NCBI GenBank assembly: GCA_012932865.1
Contig: SAXG01000028.1
Span: forward strand, 124,001 to 188,000
Length of the DNA stretch: 64,000 bases
Direction: 5' to 3'
Source of the DNA: Amylostereum areolatum
Lineage: Eukaryota; Basidiomycota; Agaricomycetes; Russulales; Stereaceae
In this document: one piece after another, positions 24,869 to 36,000 of the stretch
Numbering within the stretch: the first letter of the stretch is position 1
How the letters are laid out: each line of letters begins with the position of its first letter
The notes under the pieces: generated by a model
Told to the model about the DNA's origin: nothing
Database searches by the model: none
Seen by the model: only the letters and a program-made list of their open reading frames with translations
Program-made: the position numbers and the translations under genes

Positions 24869-26399
24869 ATGTCCGACAAAGACACCCTCATCTCCATGGG
24901 CTTTGACCCCGCACGTGTAGAATGTACGTTCTATACCGACACCGCCGTTCCAGACATTAAACCCGATTTATCGCAGGGGCGCTCAAGGCGACGAACAACC
25001 GCGGACTGCAGCCTGCCATGGACTTCATCCTCGAGCACAACGATGACCCCGTTCCTGAACCGGGCTCTCAGTCTTCCTCTAGCGGCGCCGGGCTACCGCA
25101 GGGCGAGCCGATGGACGAAAGATGAGGATGCGGAGGCGCTTCGCGCGGCATACGGCAAGGCGAGCGCGAACGTGGCGAGTGGGGGCGCGGACGTCGAGGC
25201 CAAGGTCCTGTCCACCCCGTTCGTGTCAATCGTCGGATTATACTCATTTTGGAGTGGTAGAGTATCAAATGCGCCGAGTGTGGCAAGATCTTCAAGAACA
25301 CCGCGCTCGCCAACTTCCACGCAGAGAAGAGCGGGCACGACCAGTTCGAGGAGTCGACGGAGGAGGTGCGTGCTTCCGAGGACCCCCCTCTCGCTGCACT
25401 ATGCTGAAGCGGTGTGGACGCAGATCAAGCCGCTGACGGAGGAAGAGAAGAAGCAAAAGCTTCAAGAGCTGAAGGAGAAAATGGCGAAGAAGCGGTCGGT
25501 CAAAGCAGTCGAAGAGGCGAAGGAGGCCAAGGCGAACGAGATCATCCGGCGCAAGGCCGGACAGGTGCGTCCCATTCCTACGCCTTTCCATCCCCATTCG
25601 CATCACTGACATCGAATACGTTCCTTTCAGGACTTGGGCCAGGCGCAGGAAGACCTGAAAGCGAAACAGCTTGCGAAGGACATCGCGGCGAAGAAACGCG
25701 GTGTGTTCCTCTCCATTCATGTCCCTCTTATCCATGACCAGAATCCTCACAAACCTTCTCGAAAAAAATTCCATCGTAGAGAAGGACGAGGATGCGCGAG
25801 CGCGTGCTGCCATCAAAGCCCAGATCGAGGCGGACAAGAAGGCGCGCGCGGAAAAAGCAGCACGCGAGAAGGCATTGCGCGACGGTACCGCCGTGCCCAC
25901 GCCTTCCTCCTCCTCTACCCCCGCAGCGGCGGCAGTGGCGGCACCGACCGTTGCAGGACGTGATTTCAAGGAGACGCGATTACAGATCCGGATGGCGAGT
26001 GGCGGGCAGCCGTACACGACCACTTTGTCGAGCGACGCCAGTACGTGGTTGACGTGTAAACGCGGGGTGGATCTTTGCTGACTCATGTGGTCCTGCCAGC
26101 GCTGAGGGAGGTCGCGGAGTTCCTCGCCGGACAGGTCCTCGCCGTCGACGTCGAGACGGTCAACTTTGCGCAACATTTTCCAAGGTGCGTGGTGCTGCAG
26201 GCCCGATGACGGATGTGGTCTCAGTGACGCCCTGCCCAACAGAAAACAATTCACGCATGCCGACTTTGCGAGGACGCTTCGCGAGCTGGGTCTGACTCCG
26301 TCTGCGGTGCGTATCTATTTACGCTGCGACGCGTCCCCTTCCCCTCCGGCGCGATGCGAAAAAGCTGACCTCTAAACGCAGGTTCTCATTGCATCGTAG
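24869..26399 (+). CDS. UBA-UBX domain protein (UBXN1/SAKS1-like p97/Cdc48 cofactor)
   Basis: Likely links ubiquitinated substrates to Cdc48/p97. The ATG at 24869 starts a UBA domain (LISMGFDPARVE, then ALKATNNRGLQPAMDFIL across an intron). A C2H2-like finger (KCAECGKIFKN...FHAEKSGHDQFEES) follows. Next is a long Lys/Glu coiled coil (KPLTEEEKKQKLQELKEK...), and then a C-terminal UBX fold from FKETRLQIRMASG to RTLRELGLTPSAVLIAS. In the UBX the usual FPR loop is seen as HFPRKQF, split by an intron. Six or seven exons. The domain order matches UBXN1 homologues. Confidence 0.87.
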
Positions 26400-27090
26400 C
26401 ATGTCGGGAGGAAGTCGCGGATGTACGATAATATGTACCATGTACTCAGTCTATAAACGAATCACACGAATGCGACAATTGTATATCATCCTCTTGTCCT
26501 CGCCCATCGCAAATGGTCTCCGTGCGCGAGCGGTGGCGGGCTTGTACTCAGGAACTCCCTCCCAGGAAAGTGCGGCGCTGGGACGAATTTGCGACTCGTC
26601 GACTGTTCGTACATGTGGCGACGGCACCGGTACCTCCGTATTAAGGATGACCTGGGCAGGGTATGTTCCTGATTGGCTGGTTCGGTGGTTGTTCTGCGGC
26701 TCACGAAGGACATCGTTGGCGCACAGTGGCCACTATCCGCCGAAAGTTCGATGTGTGCACACCGCAAATCTACGGACTTGACTTGGCGGTACTTGAGATT
26801 GAGTTTTAACGCAAGCGTGTGTGCGTCCCAGTGCCGGGTGCGGGGGTGGGGGTGGGGGGTGGGTCACCCGAGTCAGTCAGACGCACTTGTTGCATTTCGG
26901 GTGCAAGGAAACATAAGTTGACAAGGACAAAACGCGTTCCCTTGATCAAGATCCTGCAAAAAATGCTCGGCACTGTGAGCGGAACCTGAACGAGAACACT
27001 ATTAAATATAGCAAGAATGCGCATGTCGGAGTACATCAGAAAACACTCGGGGGCTACAGTGAGTAGTACTTATGCAATTGACAGAATTTA
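26400..27090. other. Intergenic between convergent genes
   Basis: Contains a G-rich run near 26838-26868 on the + strand. No gene or RNA supported. Confidence 0.4.
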
Positions 27091-28525
27091 TCAATTATAG
27101 TCATTGGGTCCTTTCTTCTCCTTCATCGCCGCCTTGAGCGACTTCGCGGAGGGGAACTTCATCCTTTCTCCCGAGCTCCCAATGCGCACAACCAAGCACA
27201 TATCTCCGTACGCGTAGTCGAGCTCGTATTCGTTCCCGTAAGCCATGTACGCGCGGGTATGGCGGTTCAGGTCCTTGTCCGCCGTGGTCACCCACGTCAC
27301 CTTCTCGTCCGATTCCTCATACTCATCCCTCACCACAATCCCGCCTTGACTGTGCACTTCCTGTATGAGAGAGGAGTCCTCGTCGACGCAGTCGAACTTG
27401 AGCGGCTCGTCCATGAGGTAGAGGGTGGTAAGCCAGCGGCCGCGGTAGAGGAGGTAGATCGCAGGCTCAAATCCCAGCGCGGAGAAGACGCGCCGGACGA
27501 CGGCGTCGCTGCCCTTGAGAAGCTGTGGGACGTGGGAGATCGTCTTCGAGAACGGATAGACGTGGCGGAGGCCGAACCCGAGGGTTCCGCCGTTGGGGAG
27601 GAAGGTGGGGTCCGCGAGGGCAGTTTCGAGGTGAGAGCGGATGGTGGCCTCTTTCGAGACGAGCGAGTGCGGGACATCCGTGGGGACCGACGCAGCCGCG
27701 TTGCCCTCGTCTCCGCTCTTCTTCACGTCGCCGAAGTACAGGTTGTATGTGAGGGTGACCCGCTGGCCGGCGGTGACGGGAAGGACCTCGTGCTCGACGT
27801 CGCTGTAGAAGGACGCGAACGCGATGGAGGGTGAATCCTGGGCGGAAACTGCTTGAGCGGAGTCGAATGTCCACTCTCCGCCGCCGTGCCGAAACACGAG
27901 GCCGCCACCTTCGTGCTGGGTGGGGAAGATGAGGACGAGCGAACCGAACATGGACTCGCTGCGTGGGGTATCGACGTGCGCCTTGAAGAACGAGCCTTCG
28001 CCTACCAAAGCAGTGAGTTTGCGAGGAAAGGGATCTGTGTGTATCAGGACGCACCGTAGACGTTGAGTTTGTACAGCTCGACTTCGATCGGCCGGTTGGA
28101 CTCTGCGCCTTCGAGAAGATACCCGCGGACGATGTTGATTAAACCCGTGCGCTCGGGGACAAGTGGCGTCGAGAACATATTGGCGTCCATCTTTCCTGCT
28201 TTCCGATACGTCTCGTCCATAACGTCTTTCTGGCCGAGGCCAAAGGTGGCAGGCTGGCAGGCGTTGGCGAGAGCCAGCAGCTCTTCAGGCGGGGGACGTG
28301 CAAGATTGATCTGTCTATCACAAAAACGGATGTCAGAACGAGGGACGTGCATACTAGATCTTTTAAAACAGACTTTGCGCCAGCTCCGCTGCGATAGTAG
28401 AGATCGAACATGTCGAGGGAAAGAGGCAGAGTGCCCGAGACGTAGGGGGGCTTGTCAACGATGGAATCGCGGAACGGCTTCAGAACTTCGGGAAGCTCGG
28501 GCTCAGGGGTTACAGAGCGGGACAT
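27091..28525 (-). CDS. 2-oxoglutarate/Fe(II)-dependent oxygenase
   Basis: Likely an iron and 2-oxoglutarate dependent hydroxylase of the prolyl-4-hydroxylase fold. It starts MSRSVTPEPELPE at 28525 and has introns near 28310-28370 and 28005-28055. The oxygenase core runs from IEVELYKLNVY to YNLYFGDV. The iron-binding His and Asp are in FKAHVDTPR, the distal His is probably in YSDVEHEV, and the 2OG-binding Arg is in AGQRVTLTYN. About 220 further residues follow and end KEKKGPNDYN. This type is widespread and multi-copy in agaricomycetes; the substrate is unknown. Confidence 0.82.
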
Positions 28526-29355
28526 CTGTGCGTTCGTGTAGTATTCGTGTATACTTGTTTCGAGGGAGCTCAAAGGAAGCGGCGACGAGTTCACAAATCT
28601 TGCTTCGTGTTTTTATAGTGCTTGAGCGAAGCCTAGACTGTGCGTGCGGAGAAAACGAGGCGGCCAGTCTACACACGGGAGTCATAGGTATCGGCAAGAG
28701 ACGCAATCGATATACCTTACGCGTGGACGGCGGAGAAGCCTGCGTTGTTCGCATCGTGATGCTCCCTGGATTGCTCGGTCTGGTTTTCTCATCTTCGGCA
28801 GGAAGACTGTCCAGTTACGTCAACAAACGCCCTTCACCCATGCATCAAGCCCAGAACATACCGTTCTAACTTCTTACGCGAGTCATAGTTGTGATAGACG
28901 ACGGATTGAAGACCATCGATTGAACCTGGTGGGCTACAGATGAATGGGAGATAACTTCATTTGCCCACTCTTGAAGCTCGAGATCGTCCAGGAGAGGGTG
29001 ACTGGTATCAGTCTAGTAGAGGAATGGACAACTTGCCAACCGACAGGGAGCCAGCCTGCATGTATCATGATTGGTTGCGATGAGCCGACATCAGGACGTG
29101 GGTCGGGAAAGGTTGGGCACACACCAATAGATATGTGTGTGACGGCTATCCAGTCATGAAAAAAGGTCGCGTCCGCATGGTCTGGCCGTTGCGGAGCAAT
29201 CGAAAGACCCTGAAGCAACAACTTCTGTGGCACCCACCGACACGAGATCGGTGGGCCTGCGCTGGGATACATACCAACTGATGTAACACTGAATACTGAT
29301 CAAAAGGAAGCGTCTTCGAGAGGGCCCAATTTCTCAGCCACGGAGACTAGGTGTA
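28526..29355. other. Intergenic, no supported gene
   Basis: About 830 bp between the oxygenase promoter and the TIR element. No conserved frame or RNA recognised. Confidence 0.4.
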
Positions 29356-30001
29356 GTGTTGCACAAATATGAGTAAATATGCTGACCGACCATATTATAT
29401 CGAATACATATTATTACGAGTGGGAGAAATAGTGTATGTATTTGTAGCTGTACTATATCATCCCTTTAATAAAGGAGCTGAGGGATGTGACATAAATGTG
29501 ACGGAATGTAATTGTCACATTTGAGTAGACATTCTGATTGGCTCCTGCGTCAATCCTGACGCGACGTGTGATATCGCGTGACGACACGCGCCGCGCCGAA
29601 TGCCAGCGGCCCCGTCGTTCCTCCGTTCCCTCTTACTGTCATGTCCTTCCACCGTCTGCGTAGCATCAACAATCCCGTACGCCCATGGACAAACCACAGA
29701 ATCCTACATCTCCTCATGCTGCTGTGTACATAATCGGGTAAATTTTCGGAATATGATACCACTTAGATCTCGGAATCACTCAATGAGAGCCTGGAGGCTA
29801 CGAGACCGCTGCGACGCGACCTCGCTTCGATCGCCGGTATGGTACTCACCCGTCGCTCCGCCACTCTCAATTTTCCGAAGGAATAATGTGGAATTTTACG
29901 GACTTTTCGTAGCGGCACGGTCCACGTTTTGCGGCTTGCTCACCATTTCCGAGCGGCAGGTCTCGACACAGGCCCCTTCACTCAGCGGGCTATGATTAAC
30001 A

Positions 30002-33000
30002 ATGGTCTTCCATGGACCATCCCAGCAACTCTCGGGTCGCAATGCGCGCGATGAACCGTCGCCGCAGCCGCCGGTTTCTCCTGCACAAGGATTGGCAGCC
30101 ACGGTACGCCCCGTTTTTAATGGTGTGGCACTGAGACGAAGCTTACAAATTCCCGAAATTCATAGCCACCCGTCTCTCCAGAGAGCTACCGTCGAGATCG
30201 ACGGCGTCGCGTGCGAGAGCATGCAATTTCCAGCCCCCAAAGGCGGCGTATTCCACCATCCCTTGCCAACCGCTCTCCGACGCCAATCCCATTTCGGTAT
30301 TCTCCAAACCAGATTCCTGTCGAACCTGTCTCTGGCAGTGGTACGTCTTCGTCTTTTTTTTCCGGTTACCTGTTCTCATGTTTTTATGCAGCTATTTCTA
30401 CGTCCGACCTCAATGTTTTTCAAGGTCCTGCCTCAACTCATGCGGCCCCCCCGGCTCTCGCGCGCGCAGGAATTGAAAGCAATCAACCCGGTCTCACACC
30501 TGCGCAGCTTGGCCAACGGCGGCGACGCGAACGCGAACGGCAAGAAAAACTTGCCCAACAGACTCAGAACTCCATCACTGGTGTTGTCCTCGAGTCGACA
30601 CAGGCCCAACACCCTTCAACTCCTTCAACACCAACACCGGCTCAGCTGGGCCAACGTCGCCGCCGCGATCGCGAACGTCTGCAACGCCTGCAACAATCGC
30701 AAGCTGCTGCTGTGATTCCTGTGGAAGGCACACGGAATGCCCTTCCGACTCCTCCAACTCTAGCTCAGTTAGGTCAACGTCGTCGTCGTGGACGCGAGCA
30801 ACAGCAACACGTACAACCGGCACAAACTATCGCTAGGAATCCGCTGAACGAAGTCGCGCAAGACGTGCTTGCGACCCCACCCCCAACCCAGCCTACAACA
30901 GATGTGCCCACTCGGGCACAACTGGCTCAGCGTCAACGGCGCGATCGTGAGCGCCTCCTGTTACAACTTGTCCAAGGTACTTCATTTCCATTGCCTTATT
31001 AGGAAGGACGTCGCTAAACGACGGATTACGACTGTGCCCCAGTTCGTAACCGCCTCAACGACGCGACGACGACAGTGCCACAGATCGTCACCGTCCCGAC
31101 GACAGTGCCACAGATCGTCACCGTCTCAACGACACAGCCGCGACGGTGCCACAGTCTCATCCCCGTAGATACTTGATGCGACCGTCGCTCAATGTACATA
31201 TGTTTACTCGACCTCCTTTCTTATAAAAGGAGGATCATCGAACGAGCCATTCCTCAGCTCGTTCTCTTTATAAATACAGGACTGTTCTAACTAAAGAACC
31301 TCCTCTTAAGTCTACTAAAGAGAATCCAAACTAAAGTCGAAAGCTCGCCTAAGTATTCCGTGAATACTTACTGCTTCGCTTTTCGACTCTAACCTTCGCG
31401 CAACCGAGACGTCTGGATCACCTGATCCCACCTCTCACACGTAAGAGTACTGTAGCCTGAGCCGCTTGTCACGTGATAAGGACCGTCCTTAACACTAGAA
31501 CGAGCTCTCCTCTACACTAGCTCACCCTACAGTTTGGCGCAGAGCGTCAAACGAAACAACCACCACGGAGTCAGCGGAACAACCCGCTGAAAAAAGACCA
31601 TCAGATTTTGAGATCCCTCAACTCCAATCAAACTGCAGTCGAGACTTCCCTAACGGAAACGAAGATCATCGCTGGACATTTGACCCCTATCATCTCCTTT
31701 TTTACTACGACGGAACCCTCGTCGCGAAAGAAAGCAAAGGGACATACGCATACCAGTGGAACCCACCCATATACAGATACAACCTTCCCCCAGCAGCAGA
31801 ATACTTCAAAGATAGATCCAAAAGGGAAAAGGAAGACGGAAGCTACGACAATTCACATTGGAAGCGCCCAGATTATTCAAGACCTCATATCGGGCCCCTC
31901 TCATCAGAAGAACTCTGGAAACACCCGGACGCACAGAAAGTCGAAGAGAAGCCTTACACCGGGAATATTAAGGACTACTGGGAATTTGATCCCGATACCG
32001 ACACAGCCGATACGACAACCGAACCACAGAACCCTCAAACCGAACTCCAGCATCCTCAAGAACCCGCAACAACTACACAGCCTCCAGAGGAAACCGCGCC
32101 AGAACCTAAGAGAACTGTATCAAACCCCCAAGTTAAGTCCGATTCCGGAGGAAGTCGAGAAGGCAGCCCATCGAGCGCAGCAGAAACGGAAGGACATACA
32201 GAGAAATCAACAAGATCTCCATCAGTTAAATCAGACGAAGATATCTTCGGAACCAGAAGAGGAAGACAAGGAAATCTATTCGGAAGACCAGAGAACGTCA
32301 CAACAATGGGAGACACCGCCACCTCGATACCCAACCCCGCCACCGCACTTGGCAATGTCCCCCCTGGAGAGACTAATGTACCGCGCCAGACGCCTGCAAC
32401 TCCAACACCAGCCGATCCCGCAAAACCGAGACATGAGACTCGATTCCCCCTAGGATTTGGCACGACCGAACCAATAAGATGGAGACCGCCACAATCACCA
32501 TCACCACCGCCTTCCGACCGATCGATCGAAGACAAGAAAGGAAAAGAAGTTCAGGACTACGTTTTCGGAAGAGGAGCAACCGCAGATCTTCCGAAAGGAT
32601 CAAAGTATCCACCAGGGAATTCCCCACCAGGAGGAACAGGAACAATTGGATCAAAGCCCGACGACAAGGACAAAGGATTCAAGTTAAACGCATTAGGAGT
32701 ATATGACGGAAGAGATCGGGCAAAAGCAGCAAAGTTCGTAGAACAATGCGTACTTCGCTTCATAGCATTCCCCAACGCATATGCTGCCAACATGCGTAAG
32801 ATAACCTTCGTGCTCTCACATCTCACCGATGGGCCTGCCCTTCACTGGGCGTCCCTTTTAATAAGCAAAATCGATAAGATACGAGATCGCGGCCTAGATC
32901 CAGAAGCGTACCTTCCATGGACGGTGTTCCGCGACCACTTCTTAGAGACCTTTGGAGAAATAGACCCCGGAAGGGACGCTAGATTCAACATACAGCGCCT

Positions 33001-36000
33001 GGAACAAGGCACTATGGACACCAAAGATTACATCACGATCTTCAGAGACTATGCTATGGAAGCTGGTTACGATCATAAAGCATTGATCGACCAATTCAAG
33101 AGAGGACTGCGCAACGATATCGTAGTCGAGATCCTCAAGAGAGATCACATCTCGAACGATATTGAAGAATGGTATGAACTCGCATTGCGCATCGATAATA
33201 ACTGGCGAGAAGCTCAAGCATTCCAACGGCATTATACAAGACCAATGAACCCAACGAGCGACCTCACCCTCCTATACAAGAAACCACAGGCGTACGTTCC
33301 ATTCCGAAAAGGAAACGGAAACAAAGGAAACGTTACCACCGCCAGAGCCGCTCAGACCGGAAACAACGGCCGAAACTTCAGACGCCTTACCCCACAAGAA
33401 CGTACCGAACTCCAGAAATCAGGATCATGCTTCTATTGCCGGAAGCCAGGACACATCTCCAGGAACTGCCCAGAGAAACGTACCCAAACAACGATCAATG
33501 CACGAACAGCGAATCTAACAGAGGAAGAATCCCCGATTGATCAGATCACCAAGCTTGTGAACAAGATGGACAGTGAAACGTTCGCACGCACTGCCAACAT
33601 GTTCAAAGACAATCAGGGTTTTTGAATCGTCCTTCAACCGCGGCTGTTGAAAGGACACAGACAATGAACTTTTCAAGTCGATCTTCTGTACAGGATACAG
33701 AAGATGACGTAAATAGAACAGTGTATATAAGGTCATACCAAGACGGAGCAACACACGCTCCATCAATTCATATACCTGTTATGTTTCATGGAAAGTTCCG
33801 TAAAGCCGCAGCAAAAGCGCTATTGGACAGCGGAGCAAGCAGCACTCTGATCCATCCAGATTTTGTACGAAAACACAAGATGAATCTGATCCAGCTTAAG
33901 AAACCGATACCGATATACAACGTCGACGGATCTCGAAACACTCTGGGAGAGATCAAACAGAAGGTATACCTTCCAATGACGATGGAAGGAATCAACGGAG
34001 AAATTCACCGCGAAAGCCTAGGACTATTCGTCACAGCCCTAGGAGGAGACGAAGTAATCTTAGGAACCCCTTGGCTTAAAAAACACAACCCTAGCATCGA
34101 TTGGAGAAAGAGACAGATTACACTACAGACATGTCCAGGTACGTGCTCCACCACGAGTAAAACAATGATCGTCCAAGGAAAAGACGAACCCTTCCTACCA
34201 TCATTCGAAGAACAGAAGATCAACCATCACGCAACGATAGAAGAACAAGAAGACCCCGAATTCAACTCCGATCTCGCCGATATCAGGATAGTCAGAACGT
34301 TCCATGGAAAGACTGACGTAGAAACAATGCCGATTGCAGAAGAAACAAACGAACCCGGTATTTGGATAACAGCAAGAGCAACCAAGGCACAAGAACTCGC
34401 AGAAAGAGCGGCCATAGGAGAGAAGAAGAAGACACTCGATGAGATGATTCCGTCTAGTTACAAACAGTATCAGAAGGTATTCGAAAAGAAAGCGTCGGAA
34501 CGCTTTCCAATCAGCAGACCTTGGGATCACGCGATAGACCTGACTGAAGGATGGAAACCTCGGAATTGTAAAGTGTACCCAATGACGGTACCGGAACGGA
34601 AGGAACTGGACACATTCATAGATGAACATCTACGAAAAGGGTACATCCGAGAATCAAAATCAGAGATATCATCACCCTTCTTCTTTATCAAGAAGAAAGA
34701 TGGATCTCTTCGACCAGTACAGGACTATCGCTATCTTAACTCGATCACGGTCAAAAATGAATACCCGATACCACTCATCTCAGATCTCATCGACAAATTA
34801 AAAGGCGCTAAGATCTTCTCAAAGCTCGATCTCCGATGGGGATACAACAATGTTCGGATCAAAGAAGGAGATCAATGGAAAGCTGCGTTCAAAACAAACA
34901 GAGGCCTTTTCGAACCAATGGTAATGTTCTTCGGACTAACCAACTCACCCGCAACATTCCAAGCAATGATGAACGCACTGTTCAAAGAATTAATAGACAC
35001 CGGAAAAGTGGTGGTCTATATGGATGACATACTGATATTTACAGAAACACTCGACGAACATAGAAGACTGATGAAAGAAGCCCTCCAACTTCTAGAACGG
35101 AACGATCTATTCCTCAAACCAGAGAAGTGCTTCTTCGAACAACCATCGATCGAGTACCTAGGCGTGATAATCACGCACAACAAGGTACAGATGGATCCGG
35201 TCAAAGTCCAAGGGCTAGCCGAATGGCCCACACCGAGGAAAGTAAAAGAAGTCCAATCATTCCTCGGATTTGGAAACTTCTATCGACGCTTCATCAAAGA
35301 CTATTCCAAGATCGCCAGACCCCTATTCCAGCTCACAAAGAAAGACCACGAATGGAACTGGACGGCCGAATGTGAACGTACCTTCGAAAGACTAAAACGA
35401 GAATTCACATCGTCCCCAATCTTAATCATGCCCGATGAAAACAAACCATTCCGCATAGAGAGTGACGCCTCCGATTTTGCGTACGGAGCCATCCTATCGC
35501 AGCCAGATGAAATCGGAAGATGGCATCCAGTCGCGTACCTATCCAAATCACTATCTCCCGCGGAACAAAATTACGAGATATACGACAAAGAACTCTTAGG
35601 AGTAGTGAAAGCCTTAGAACACTGGCGGCACTATCTAGAAGGAGCGAACCATAAAGTCGAAATCTGGACAGATCACAAAAATCTAGAATATTTCACAACA
35701 GCTCAGAAACTTAATCGACGACAAGCACGATGGAGCTTGTATCTGTCCCGTTTCGACTACACCTTGGTACACAAACCAGGAAGTACAAACAAAGCAGATG
35801 GACTTTCCAGAAGACCAGATCATAAGGAAGATATTCCAGACAACGACGACCGCATCCTGCTTCACCCTTCGGTTTTCAGGGCTAGAGCCACCGGAAGAGG
35901 AACAGTCGAAGCAGTCGGAGACAAAGAACTTCTCAAAGAACTAAGAAACTTCTCACACCTAGACGATGAAGTTTGGACGGCGTTAGATACGATCAAAAGA

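Noticed and set aside
26838..26868. G-rich run as a possible G-quadruplex element
   Set aside because: Low-complexity intergenic sequence with no supporting context.
31530..31546. TTTGGCGCAGAGCG as a tRNA-type primer-binding site
   Set aside because: It lies about 38 bp beyond the LTR end. The self-complementary site directly after the LTR is a better fit.
31608..32453. 281-codon frame overlapping the gag start
   Set aside because: It begins at TTG, not ATG. The gag frame across the same stretch gives more protein-like sequence and continues into Gag.
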